DNA of 64,000 bases from an uncultured Eubacteriales bacterium (lineage in GTDB: Bacteria > Bacillota > Clostridia > Oscillospirales > CAG-272), in the NCBI GenBank assembly GCA_934525675.1, contig CAKSZH010000001.1:186001-250000 (forward strand), written 5' to 3'. A program made the translations under genes and the position numbers. Each line of letters starts with the position of its first letter. The stretch's first letter is position 1. This document shows, in pieces, positions 36,433-45,552 of this stretch. Under the pieces are notes generated by a model. That model was not told the DNA's origin and made no database searches. It saw only the letters and a program-made list of their open reading frames with translations.

Positions 36433-37908
36433 ATGAAAGAACTTTACTCCCTGTGCCGGGATGCCGGGATATTCTGTCCCGCCGGCATGGAACACCTGCC
36501 GATCAGCGGGATCGTCAGTGACAGCCGGAAGGTGACGCCGGATTGCCTGTTTGTCGCGATCCGCGGACTTCACAGGAACGGCGAAGACCATATCAAGGAA
36601 GCGCTTGACAAGGGCGCCTCGGCGGTTCTCTCCGAGAGAATTCCGCTTGCCGTTGCCGACCGCTGTATCGCAGTTCCGGATGCCCGCGCGGCGCTCGCCT
36701 GCCTGCTTGACGCATGGTACGGAATGCCGTCCGAGCACATGAAAATGATCGGCGTGACAGGAACCAACGGTAAAACGACCGTTGCCTGTATGCTCAACGC
36801 AATCCTCACGGGCGCGGGTCACCGCGTGGGACTCATCGGAACGCTCGGCGCTTTCGCGGACGGTGAACTGATTCCGCAGGAATGTGATAACGAGCTTGCC
36901 AACCTGACCACACCGGACCCGGCGGAGCTTTACAGAATTCTTTCTCTCATGGAAGAGAAGGGGTGCGAGTATGTGGTGATGGAAGCCTCCTCCCACTCGC
37001 TGGCGCTCGGAAAGGTCGCCCCGATCCGGTTTGATACCGCGATCTTTACAAATCTGACCCAGGAACATCTCGACTTCCATAAAACCATGGAAGGCTATCT
37101 TGAAGCCAAAGAAAAGCTGTTCCGCAACTGCCGGACGGCGATCGTCAACTGCGACGATCCTTACGCGAAAGAAATTCTTTCGGTCTGCCCGGGGAAAGTG
37201 ATCACCTGCGGTGCATTCGGCGACTTCCGCGCGGAGCACGCAGACGTTTCCGACTTCCGCGGTGTCAGCTACACACTGAAGACCGCGACGGAAACAATGG
37301 ATGTGCTTTGTCCCGTCCCCGGCTCCTTCATGGTGATGAATTCCCTGGAAGCGGTCGCTTGCGGCGAAGAGCTCGGAATTCCGCTGGACACCATCTGCAG
37401 TTCGCTTGCATCCTTCCGCAGTGTTCCGGGAAGAATGGAAAGTGTGCTTCCCGACAGCGCGGATGTGAAAGTGATTATTGATTACGCGCACACTCCGGAC
37501 GCACTGGAAAAACTGCTTCGGACCGCGAGGGAAATGCGCGGAGAAAATACCGGCCGTCTGACCGTCCTGTTCGGTTGCGGCGGTGACAGAGACCCCGGAA
37601 AGAGACGGGAAATGGGCGCGATTGCGTCAAAACTTGCCGACTTCGTAATTGTTACTTCGGACAACAGCCGGAGCGAGGATCCTGTGGAAATCATCCGGCA
37701 GATACTCGGCGGGGTTGACAGAGAAAAAGAACACATAGCCATCACCTCAAGACGCGAGGCAATCCGGTACGCAGTGGAAAACGCAAAACCGGGCGACATG
37801 ATCATCCTCGCGGGCAAGGGACACGAAACATACGAAATCGACCGTACCGGCAGGCATCCCTTCGATGAGAGAGCCGAGGTACAGAACGCATACAGAAACA
37901 GACACTGA
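36433..37908 (+). CDS. murE: UDP-MurNAc-L-Ala-D-Glu ligase (MurE)
   Basis: A 491-residue Mur ligase. ATG 36433 follows GGAGG. It shows SDSRKVTPDCLFVAIRG, the ATP motif GVTGTNGKTTVA, HLDFHKTMEGY and the C-terminal VLFGCGGDRDPGKR. The amino acid selecting stretch reads SDNSRSEDP; the Arg typical of meso-diaminopimelate enzymes (DNPR) is kept although Pro is Ser. It therefore probably adds meso-DAP, but lysine or ornithine cannot be excluded. It acts in the cytoplasm as the third ligase of peptidoglycan precursor synthesis. Confidence 0.93.
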   Translation: MKELYSLCRDAGIFCPAGMEHLPISGIVSDSRKVTPDCLFVAIRGLHRNGEDHIKEALDKGASAVLSERIPLAVADRCIAVPDARAALACLLDAWYGMPSEHMKMIGVTGTNGKTTVACMLNAILTGAGHRVGLIGTLGAFADGELIPQECDNELANLTTPDPAELYRILSLMEEKGCEYVVMEASSHSLALGKVAPIRFDTAIFTNLTQEHLDFHKTMEGYLEAKEKLFRNCRTAIVNCDDPYAKEILSVCPGKVITCGAFGDFRAEHADVSDFRGVSYTLKTATETMDVLCPVPGSFMVMNSLEAVACGEELGIPLDTICSSLASFRSVPGRMESVLPDSADVKVIIDYAHTPDALEKLLRTAREMRGENTGRLTVLFGCGGDRDPGKRREMGAIASKLADFVIVTSDNSRSEDPVEIIRQILGGVDREKEHIAITSRREAIRYAVENAKPGDMIILAGKGHETYEIDRTGRHPFDERAEVQNAYRNRH

Positions 37909-37928
37909 TCTGGGAAACGGAGCCGCTT

Positions 37929-39356
37929 ATGAAGATCGACATCGGAAGCAGAAAAATGAATATGAGAACCGTAGCGTCCTACACGGGCGGCCGTCTGGTC
38001 GGCTCGGGAGAGCGCGCTTTCCGTTTTGCTGCGACCGATTCGAGAGAGGCGGACGCGGACACCATGTTCGTGGCGCTTCGCGGCGAGAGAACCGACGGCA
38101 ACAGTTACATTGGCGCAATGCCGGGTGTCAGCTGCTTCCTTGCGGAAAGACTGCCCGACAACTTTGACGCACAGAACTCCTATGCGGTCGTCGTTCCGGA
38201 TACCGGAAACGCACTGCTCACGCTCGGGGAAATGTACCGCAGACAGCTGAAGGATCTGCGTGTTTACGGCGTGACCGGCAGTGTCGGCAAGACGACGGAG
38301 AAGGAAATGCTGTCCGCCGTGCTTGCGGAAAAATACAAAAGCCTTTACAAGACCGACGGAAACCATAACAGCATCATCGGCCTTCCCATGACGCTCCTGT
38401 CGCTCTCCGAAAAGAACGACGCGGCTGTCCTGGAAATGGGCATGAGCGCGCGCGGAGAAATCTCCAGAATGTCGGTTGCCGCACGCCCCAATGTCGCAAT
38501 CATCACCAACATCGGCACGTCGCACATGGAAATGCTCGGTTCCCGTGAGAACATCTGCCGTGCCAAGTGCGAGATCGCAGACGGTATGGCGGACGGGTCT
38601 CTGCTTCTTCTCAACGGCGATGAGCCTTTGCTCCGCGCCGCAATGCCGACCTTCGCAAACCTCCGCACTCTGACCTTTGGTTTCGGGGAAGGCAATGACT
38701 ATATGGCAAGCAACATCCGCTTTACCGAAGACCGCACGTATTTTGACCTTGTTTCCGGGAATCAGCAGATCGCAGATCTGTCGGTGTACGGCATCGGCAA
38801 GCATCTTGTCATGTCCGCTCTTGCGGCGGCTGCGGTCGCCCTTGAAGAGGGAATGGATGCGGAAGCGATCCGGAGAGGTCTCGCTTCTTACCGTTCGGTC
38901 AATATGCGCCAACAGATTCTCACGGCAGGCAAGCGGACCGTTATTTCGGACTGCTACAACGCAAGTCCCGAATCCATGTCCGCGGCGGCAAGCGTGATGG
39001 GCGAACTCCGCAACATGACCGGCAAGGTCGCGGGCGCACTGCTCGGCGATATGCTGGAGCTTGGCGCGACCTCCGACGCGCTTCACGAGGAGACCGGTTA
39101 CCGCATGGCAAAGTGCGGCGCCGTCTGCCTTTCCGCGATCGGTCAGTATGCCGACGCGTACCGCCGTGGCGCGATCCGCGGTGGCATGAAAGAAGAGAAC
39201 ATCCGCGTGTTTGCGTCGCGCGACGAGTTTGCCGAAGCAACTGCGTTCCTTTGCGGGGTGCTTCCGGAGAACGGGATTCTTCTGGTGAAGGGAAGCCGCG
39301 GAATGAGACTGGAGCGCGCTGTGGAATATCTGTCCGAATCGGTAAGGGAGCACTGA
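37929..39356 (+). CDS. murF: UDP-MurNAc-tripeptide-D-Ala-D-Ala ligase (MurF)
   Basis: A 475-residue Mur ligase with GVTGSVGKTTEKEML (ATP loop), KTDGNHNSIIGLPMTLL, the acidic ALLEMGMSARGEI-like stretch (AAVLEMGMSA), IGTSHMEMLGS and DCYNASPESM. These are the MurF landmarks. It adds D-Ala-D-Ala to the UDP-tripeptide. ATG 37929 lies 20 bases after murE behind ACGGAG. mraY starts 1 nt after its stop, so coupling is likely. Confidence 0.95.
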   Translation: MKIDIGSRKMNMRTVASYTGGRLVGSGERAFRFAATDSREADADTMFVALRGERTDGNSYIGAMPGVSCFLAERLPDNFDAQNSYAVVVPDTGNALLTLGEMYRRQLKDLRVYGVTGSVGKTTEKEMLSAVLAEKYKSLYKTDGNHNSIIGLPMTLLSLSEKNDAAVLEMGMSARGEISRMSVAARPNVAIITNIGTSHMEMLGSRENICRAKCEIADGMADGSLLLLNGDEPLLRAAMPTFANLRTLTFGFGEGNDYMASNIRFTEDRTYFDLVSGNQQIADLSVYGIGKHLVMSALAAAAVALEEGMDAEAIRRGLASYRSVNMRQQILTAGKRTVISDCYNASPESMSAAASVMGELRNMTGKVAGALLGDMLELGATSDALHEETGYRMAKCGAVCLSAIGQYADAYRRGAIRGGMKEENIRVFASRDEFAEATAFLCGVLPENGILLVKGSRGMRLERAVEYLSESVREH

Positions 39357-39357
39357 G

Positions 39358-40356
39358 ATGGGTGACGTCAGTCTTTCGGAATTCCTGATCTGCACCGTAA
39401 GTGTATTTGCACTTACGGTGCTGTGTTCGGTCATCCTCATCCCGATCCTTCGTGCGCATAAGGTCGGGCAGACCATCAACGATTACGGTCCCCGCTGGCA
39501 CGATCAGAAACAGGGAACCCCCATGATGGGCGGTCTCTGCTTTATTTTTCCTTTGCTTCTGACGACTGCAGGGTTATTTATCGCCGAGGCGGTCCGCGGT
39601 GGGAACACGGCGGAGCTGGTCCCGCTTGCCATGACGGTGTTTCTGGCTTCCGGCTGTGCGGCGGTCGGTTTTATCGACGATTACCGCAAGCTCATCAAAA
39701 AAGAGAACGAGGGACTTCGCTCCTATCAGAAGATGCTTCTGCTTCTTCTTGTCGGCACAGTGTATCTCATCGTCATGGGAACGACGGGGAACCTCACCAC
39801 CGTCGTTACGCTTCCGTTTACGGGCGGCAGGACGTTTGATTTCGGCTGGGGCTTCTGGCCGCTTGCGCTTCTGTGCGTAGCCGGCATGACCAACAGTACC
39901 AATATCACCGACGGCGTGGACGGTCTTGCGTCCACCGTAACGCTGGTCATTGCCGCATTCTTTACGGTTGCCGCGTTCCTGACCGGTGACCGCGACCTGT
40001 CGCTTGTCGGCGGCGCAATGATCGGCGCAATGGTCGGCTTTCTCATTTTCAACTTTCATCCCGCGAAGGTATTTATGGGAGATACCGGCTCGCTCTTTCT
40101 CGGCGGTATCATCATGGGCGCGGGCTTTATGATCGGCAATCCCATTGCCATTCTCATTGCGTCGTTCTTCTTTATTCTGGAAGCGGTCACAAGCGCGATC
40201 CAGATTATCGCGATCGACGTGTTTCACAAGAAGGTTTTCCCCATGGCACCGCTTCACCATACCCTTGAAATGAAGGGGTGGAGCGAGGTAAAGATCGTAT
40301 CCGTCGCGGCTCTCGTGACCGCCGTTTTCTGTGCGGTCGCGTGGTTCGCATTGTAA
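39358..40356 (+). CDS. mraY: Phospho-MurNAc-pentapeptide transferase MraY
   Basis: A 332-residue, ten-helix enzyme that transfers phospho-MurNAc-pentapeptide to undecaprenyl phosphate to make lipid I. It shows HDQKQGTPMMGG near the start, FIDDYRK (catalytic Asp pair), TNSTNITDGVDGLAS, FMGDTGSLFLGG and PLHHTLEMKGWSE, all signature stretches. The start overlaps the murF stop region (TGAGATG). In many Firmicutes murD follows here; instead ftsW does. Confidence 0.97.
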   Translation: MGDVSLSEFLICTVSVFALTVLCSVILIPILRAHKVGQTINDYGPRWHDQKQGTPMMGGLCFIFPLLLTTAGLFIAEAVRGGNTAELVPLAMTVFLASGCAAVGFIDDYRKLIKKENEGLRSYQKMLLLLLVGTVYLIVMGTTGNLTTVVTLPFTGGRTFDFGWGFWPLALLCVAGMTNSTNITDGVDGLASTVTLVIAAFFTVAAFLTGDRDLSLVGGAMIGAMVGFLIFNFHPAKVFMGDTGSLFLGGIIMGAGFMIGNPIAILIASFFFILEAVTSAIQIIAIDVFHKKVFPMAPLHHTLEMKGWSEVKIVSVAALVTAVFCAVAWFAL

Positions 40357-40399
40357 GGACGTAAAACGAAAAACAGGTATCCTGAAAGGGGGCGGTCGG

Positions 40400-41740
40400 A
40401 TGCAGCCGGAAAAGCAACGGACGAAAAAATCACCCGAAGATTCCCCCAATCTGCCCGGAAACACCCCGGAGAAATCCGGAAACCCCGACCAAAGGAACGG
40501 GTTTTCGCTCGGCGGACGTGTGAAAAAATTCCGCCGGGAGCTGGAAGTGAAGCGCGGGAAGCGTGACATTTTCTTTACCGAGCCGCTGACGAAAAGCGAG
40601 CCGGAAGAACCGGTCACCATGGTGCGCGGCGGAATCGACATTCCGTTTCTGCTCATCGTCTGCGCTCTGCTCGGTTACGGCGCCGTCATGGTGTACAGCG
40701 CCAGCTCGGTTTACGGCGAGCAGTACATGGATAACGCGAATTATTATATTCTCCGGCATCTCATGTTCATGCTGTTTGCCATCGGCATCAGCGTACCGTT
40801 CGTACTCCGCGCCAAGCCCTGGGTCTGGCGATTTCTCTCCATGCCCATCTACATCGGCGCGGTACTCCTGCTTCTTCTGGTGCTGGTCATCGGCAGGGAA
40901 GGCGGCGGCGCACAACGCTGGATCGCGATCGGTCCGCTCTCCATTCAGCCGTCCGAGATTGCCAAGCTGGCGGTCGTTCTGGTGCTTGCGGCATATCTTT
41001 CGGACCATGAAAAAGAGGTCAACTCGCGGCATAAGTTCGGCGGGAGTCTCAAGCACGGCGTGCTGATTCCGGGACTGATGCTCGGACTGATCTTAGCACT
41101 CGTACTTCTGGAAAAACATATTTCCGGACTTATGATCATCGGCATGATCGGCATTTCCATGATGTTCCTCGGCGGAACGCGAATGCGGTACATCGTTTTT
41201 ATTGCAGGGGCGGTTGCCGCGGTCGGGTGTCTGCTTGTCCTCGTGTCCGATTACGCGCAGGACCGTGTCAACACGTGGCTTTACCTCGAGCAGGTGGATC
41301 CCTTGGGCAGTGCATGGCAGACGCTTCAGGGGCTTTACGCCATCGGCTCCGGAAATCTGTTCGGACTCGGGCTCGGCAACAGCCGACAGAAATACGGATA
41401 CGTTTCTCAGCCGCAGAACGACTTTATCTTTACCATCGTCTGCGAGGAGCTTGGCTTTGTCGGCGCTCTCATCGTGGTGGTCCTGTTCGCCCTGCTTCTG
41501 TGGCGCGGCTTCAGGATCGCATCCAAAGCGCCAGACCGCTTTTCTTCACTCGTTGTGTACGGGCTTTGCATCAAGGTCGTGCTTCAGGCGGTTCTCAATA
41601 TCGCCGTGGTGACCAACTCCATGCCGAACACCGGTATTTCGCTTCCGTTCTTCAGCTACGGAGGAACGGCGCTTGCTCTCCAGATTTTTGAAATGGCGAT
41701 TGTTCTGTCCATTTCGAGATATTCCGCCGTCAAGCAGTGA
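40400..41740 (+). CDS. ftsW: SEDS glycosyltransferase FtsW/SpoVE family
   Basis: A 446-residue protein: about 95 charged cytoplasmic residues, then ten membrane helices. It shows YSASSVYGEQY, RWIAIGPLSIQPSEIAKLA, KHISGLMIIG and GISLPFFSYGGTAL, the SEDS signatures, including the conserved Asp in the loop. SEDS proteins polymerise lipid II together with a class B PBP, here the SpoVD-like gene upstream. ATG 40400 follows AAAGGGGG. The N-terminal extension is longer than in typical FtsW. Position in the cluster favours FtsW or SpoVE over RodA. Confidence 0.92.
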   Translation: MQPEKQRTKKSPEDSPNLPGNTPEKSGNPDQRNGFSLGGRVKKFRRELEVKRGKRDIFFTEPLTKSEPEEPVTMVRGGIDIPFLLIVCALLGYGAVMVYSASSVYGEQYMDNANYYILRHLMFMLFAIGISVPFVLRAKPWVWRFLSMPIYIGAVLLLLLVLVIGREGGGAQRWIAIGPLSIQPSEIAKLAVVLVLAAYLSDHEKEVNSRHKFGGSLKHGVLIPGLMLGLILALVLLEKHISGLMIIGMIGISMMFLGGTRMRYIVFIAGAVAAVGCLLVLVSDYAQDRVNTWLYLEQVDPLGSAWQTLQGLYAIGSGNLFGLGLGNSRQKYGYVSQPQNDFIFTIVCEELGFVGALIVVVLFALLLWRGFRIASKAPDRFSSLVVYGLCIKVVLQAVLNIAVVTNSMPNTGISLPFFSYGGTALALQIFEMAIVLSISRYSAVKQ

Positions 41741-41818
41741 GGCGGCAACATTTCGCGAGAAACACGGGAAAGGATCTTTCTCCGGCGGACAGCGCATGGC
41801 GAAAGAGTGACGAGAACG

Positions 41819-42952
41819 ATGAGAATTCTTCTGACCGGCGGCGGGACCGCAGGACATATTAACCCCGCCATTGCCATTGCATCTATTGTCAAAGCCAACG
41901 AACCGGACTCGGAGATCGCGTTTGTCGGGACCGAAAAGGAAACGAGAAACGACGACCTGCTCCGTCTCGGTTATCCGATTTATACGGTCAAGGCAAGCGG
42001 AATCCAGCGGTCGCTGTCGCCCTCCAACATCAAGGCGCTTTATCGTGCGGTGTTTTCGCCGTATTACCCGTCCACGAGAAAGATTCTGCACGATTTCAAG
42101 CCCGACATTGTGGTCGGAACGGGCGGGTACGCCTGCTGGCCGATCCTCGTTGCCGCCGCAAGAGAGGAAATTCCGACGGCGGTTCACGAATCCAATGCAC
42201 TCCCCGGCATGGCAGTCAGACGGCTTCAGAACTATGTTGACCGTGTGTTCATCAACTTTGCCGAAACCGCGGATCTGCTCAAGGCAAAAAATAAGACCAT
42301 GCAGGTCGGTAACCCGCTCCGGGATCATTTCGGAGATGTGGGACGCGAGGAGGCAAAGGAGAAACTCGGGATCAGGGAATCTCTTCTTGTAATCTCCTTC
42401 GGCGGAAGCCTCGGCGCGCAGTATCTGACCGACGCTGTGCTTGACCTGATGAAGAATTACACGGGAAAGCACCCGGAGATCCGGCACATTCATGCGACCG
42501 GCAAGACCCATTACGACGAGATCCTCAAGATCTATCGCGGGATGGGGCTTGACCGTAAAAAGAACCTGGAGCTCCGACCTTACATTGACGATATGCCGTA
42601 TTACATGGCGGCGTCGGATGTGGTCATCTGCCGTGCGGGTGCCATGACGACCTCGGAGCTTGCCCTGACCGGACGTGCGGCAGTCATGGTGCCGTCTCCG
42701 TATGTTGCGGAGAACCACCAGTACCGCAATGCCAAGGCGCTCAGCGATAAGGGCGCGGTCACGCTGGTGCAGGAATCCGAGCTGTCGTCCGGAAAGCTGA
42801 TCCCCGAAACGGTTTCGCTTCTGGAGAATCCCGCCAAACGCGCGGAGATGGAACGGAATATCCGGACCTTTGCCGTTCCGGACGCCAACCGCAGAATTTA
42901 CGAAGAACTGCGCCGGATGGTGACCGCGCATCAGAAAGCACAAAAAAACTGA
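41819..42952 (+). CDS. murG: Lipid II synthase MurG
   Basis: A 377-residue GT-B glycosyltransferase that adds GlcNAc to lipid I on the inner membrane face. It begins MRILLTGGGTAGHINPAIAIA and shows VVGTGGYACWP, HESNALPGMAVR, ISFGGSLGAQ and VICRAGAMTTSELALTGRAAVMVP, matching MurG. ATG 41819 fits the family start; GTG 41807 is a four-codon longer alternative. The ribosome site is weak (GAAAGAG). Confidence 0.96.
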   Translation: MRILLTGGGTAGHINPAIAIASIVKANEPDSEIAFVGTEKETRNDDLLRLGYPIYTVKASGIQRSLSPSNIKALYRAVFSPYYPSTRKILHDFKPDIVVGTGGYACWPILVAAAREEIPTAVHESNALPGMAVRRLQNYVDRVFINFAETADLLKAKNKTMQVGNPLRDHFGDVGREEAKEKLGIRESLLVISFGGSLGAQYLTDAVLDLMKNYTGKHPEIRHIHATGKTHYDEILKIYRGMGLDRKKNLELRPYIDDMPYYMAASDVVICRAGAMTTSELALTGRAAVMVPSPYVAENHQYRNAKALSDKGAVTLVQESELSSGKLIPETVSLLENPAKRAEMERNIRTFAVPDANRRIYEELRRMVTAHQKAQKN

Positions 42953-43037
42953 AGTGTTGTATGTGTCACCCGGGAATCCCGCGGAGCTTTCCCGGGTGGC
43001 ACAAAGTAACACCGGACAGAGAATTGTGAGGACGGAT

Positions 43038-43817
43038 ATGCCGGATCCGCAGGCAGTATTCAAAAAAGAATGCAGAAAGCGCATCGCCCGACAGAAAAAA
43101 AGGGTACTGCGCTTTTTGTTGCTGTCTGTGGCGCTTACGCTTGCGTGCGGAGTAATGATCGGAGTTTCTTATCTCTTCCGGATCAGGGGAGTGGAGATCA
43201 CGGGCAATTCCCGCTGTTCTGCGGAGGAATTGCTTGCGGCGGCGGAGATCCGAATCGGCGCACCGCTTTCTTCACTTGACGAAAAAGCCCTTTCGGACAA
43301 GCTGACCGAACGGTATGTCTGGATCAGAAATGCCTCGGTTGAAAAAAGTCTCTTCGGCAAGGTACGCATTCGTGTGACGGAGTACACAGCTGCTTACACC
43401 GTCCGCGCGGAGAACGGAGACTACCTTGTCTCGGAAGATTTCACGGTGCTGGAACGCGCGGGGGGCGACCCTGACGCAACGCTCCCGGTTCTGCTTCTGC
43501 CCACCGGGAGGAATGCCGTGATCGGTGAGGCGTGCAACGAGTGGAAGGAGGAGCCGGCTGCCGCAGCCGGAATTACGGCGGCATTGAAAAATACAGAGGA
43601 CCCTCTGCGGGTTACGGCGATTGACCTTGGGAGCAGGTACTATTATCGGCTTCGGTGTGAGGACGGGCTGACGGTCATCCTCGGTGACACGGATTCCTTG
43701 CCCGTTAAGCTGGAGCTTGCCGCGGCAGTGCTGGCTGAAAACGCGGGGAAAAGCTGGTCACATGCCGAAATCAATGTTTCCGACGTCAAAAAAGCGACCT
43801 TCCGTATTGTAGACTGA
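43038..43817 (+). CDS. FtsQ/DivIB-like division protein with POTRA domain
   Basis: A 259-residue single-pass protein. A basic start (KKECRKRIARQKKRVLRF) leads into one membrane helix, then a POTRA domain (FRIRGVEITGNSRCSAEELLAAAEIRIGAPLSSLD cut at 20: see residues about 48-115), and an FtsQ-type beta domain with VRIRVTEYTAAYTVR and SEDFTVLER. FtsQ/DivIB joins FtsL and FtsB at the septum. ATG 43038 is favoured because GAGGA lies just before it; an in-frame TTG at 42954 lacks one. It lies directly after murG, as in other clusters. Confidence 0.83.
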   Translation: MPDPQAVFKKECRKRIARQKKRVLRFLLLSVALTLACGVMIGVSYLFRIRGVEITGNSRCSAEELLAAAEIRIGAPLSSLDEKALSDKLTERYVWIRNASVEKSLFGKVRIRVTEYTAAYTVRAENGDYLVSEDFTVLERAGGDPDATLPVLLLPTGRNAVIGEACNEWKEEPAAAAGITAALKNTEDPLRVTAIDLGSRYYYRLRCEDGLTVILGDTDSLPVKLELAAAVLAENAGKSWSHAEINVSDVKKATFRIVD

Positions 43818-43880
43818 TACGCCTGTACGCCATGACCCCTGAATCAAGGCGAAAAATTTCATTTATTTTTCAAAAATCTC

Positions 43881-43909
43881 TTGCAAAACACGTGAGAATC
43901 CGTTATTAT
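43881..43909 (+). promoter_or_regulatory. ftsZ promoter
   Basis: TTGCAA (43881-43886), 17 nt, TATTAT (43904-43909). It gives ftsZ its own transcription in addition to any from the cluster. Confidence 0.75.
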
Positions 43910-43985
43910 ATATAGTGTATATATGTGTGCGCCGGACCGTACTCCGGACGCTATGCGAATACGTGTCGAAACGGGAGGAAGTAAC

Positions 43986-45176
43986 ATGACGTTTGAACAT
44001 GACGATAGCAATGAAAGCGGAGTCAGTATTAAAGTAATCGGTGTCGGCGGCGGCGGAAACAACGCGGTCAACCGCATGATTACGGATAAGATTGTCGGCG
44101 TGGATTTTGTCGCGGTCAATACCGACCGTCAGGCACTGAACAAGTCCGAGGCGGGGACCAAGCTCGTCATCGGCAGTAAGATCACACACGGCTTCGGCTG
44201 TGGCGCGAACCCGGAAATGGGCGAGAGAGCCGCAGAAGAATCCCTGGAAGATATCAAGAAAATGCTCAGCGGCACGGATATGGCATTCGTCATTGCCGGC
44301 ATGGGCGGCGGCACCGGTACCGGCGCGGCTCCCGTCATCGCGCGCGTGGCGCACGAGATGGACATTCTGACCATCGGCATCGTGACCAAGCCGTTTGAAT
44401 TCGAACTCCAGAAGAGAATGCGGCAGGCGGAAGCGGGTATTGCGGAGCTGAGTCAGTATGTGGACTCTCTTGTCGTGATCCCGAACGAGAGACTGAAGGA
44501 AGTCACCGATACCTGCATCACCATGTTCAAGGCGTTTGAAACGGCGGACAGCGTGCTTCGTAACGGCGTCAAGTCCATCTCCGACCTGATCAACGGCTTC
44601 GGCTTCATCAACCTTGACTTTGCGGACGTGACCAGCGTCATGAAAAACGCGGGTTACGCACACATGGGTGTCGGCAGCGGCACCGGTGCGGACAAGGCAG
44701 AGGTCGCGGCGAAGGAGGCGATTTCCAGCCCCCTGCTTGAAACCTCCATCAAGGGTGCGCATGGCATCCTGATGAGCATGACCATTTCTCCCGATGTCAG
44801 CCTTGAAGATGCAACGCTCGCATCCAAGATGATCGCAAGCGAAGCAAGCGAGGATGCAAATGTCATCTGGGGTGTCAGCTTTGATACCGATCTGGAAGAC
44901 GAGATGAAGATCACCATCATTGCGACCGGCTTTGAAAAGAAGCCCGAACAGCAGACGGTCCCGGCAGAGAAGAAAGCGGCACCTGCCCCTGCTCCCGAAG
45001 TCAGGACCATTCCCGCAGTCAAGCCGACCGCTACGGTTGTTGAACCCAAGGTTGAGGCGAAGCCGGCAGAACAGCCTGCTCCCGAACCCGTCAAGGAAGA
45101 GAAAAAGACTGTCGTGAACGATGATGATTTCGACGATCTCTTCGATGATTTCTTCAAGCCGAAGAACAGAAAGTAA
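43986..45176 (+). CDS. ftsZ: Cell division GTPase FtsZ
   Basis: A 396-residue tubulin homologue. ATG 43986 follows GGGAGGA. It shows IGVGGGGNNAVNRM, the T4 loop GMGGGTGTGAAP, NTDRQAL and the T7 loop region NLDFADV. An Ala/Pro/Glu/Lys-rich linker (about 318-380) leads to an acidic tail (DDDFDDLFDDFFKPKNRK) in place of the classic conserved C-terminal peptide, which binds FtsA or SepF in other species. ftsA is missing upstream. Confidence 0.98.
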   Translation: MTFEHDDSNESGVSIKVIGVGGGGNNAVNRMITDKIVGVDFVAVNTDRQALNKSEAGTKLVIGSKITHGFGCGANPEMGERAAEESLEDIKKMLSGTDMAFVIAGMGGGTGTGAAPVIARVAHEMDILTIGIVTKPFEFELQKRMRQAEAGIAELSQYVDSLVVIPNERLKEVTDTCITMFKAFETADSVLRNGVKSISDLINGFGFINLDFADVTSVMKNAGYAHMGVGSGTGADKAEVAAKEAISSPLLETSIKGAHGILMSMTISPDVSLEDATLASKMIASEASEDANVIWGVSFDTDLEDEMKITIIATGFEKKPEQQTVPAEKKAAPAPAPEVRTIPAVKPTATVVEPKVEAKPAEQPAPEPVKEEKKTVVNDDDFDDLFDDFFKPKNRK

Positions 45177-45216
45177 TCGGGCGGGATATTGAACATATCC
45201 GCTCATCTGTACAGAT

Positions 45217-45262
45217 AAAAAGCGGTACCGGGAAACTCACAGAGTTTCCCGGTACCGCTTTT
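45217..45262 (+). terminator. Terminator of ftsZ
   Basis: AAAAGCGGTACCGGGAAACTC and its exact complement, with a 3-nt loop and ending in TTTT. It closes the division cluster. Confidence 0.93.
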
Positions 45263-45552
45263 GTCTATGCCCTTGCTTGTTTGCCGCCGACGTTTCCCGC
45301 AGAAGGACTCCGAATCCATCAGAGCAAGCGGCAAGGAGACCATGGCGTGTTAATCGTGCCGGACGTGCCTCCGCCACGCCGGCGCGGATTCAGAAACGTC
45401 GGCTTTTAACGATTTTTGGTATCCTGCATTCTTCCCGGAACGCAGTATTCCCTTCGGCATATCTTTTATGCCGCAAGGGAAACCTATATACGGTTCCACC
45501 GGGCAAATGCAACTGGATCTGACCCGGAAAACAGACGGGAGGAATACAGGGA
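45263..45552. other. Intergenic region
   Basis: About 290 bases between the ftsZ terminator and the glycosyltransferase. I see no gene, no clear promoter and no known RNA here. Confidence 0.5.

Noticed and set aside
45277..45522. 81-codon frame after ftsZ
   Set aside because: No ribosome site and random-looking composition.
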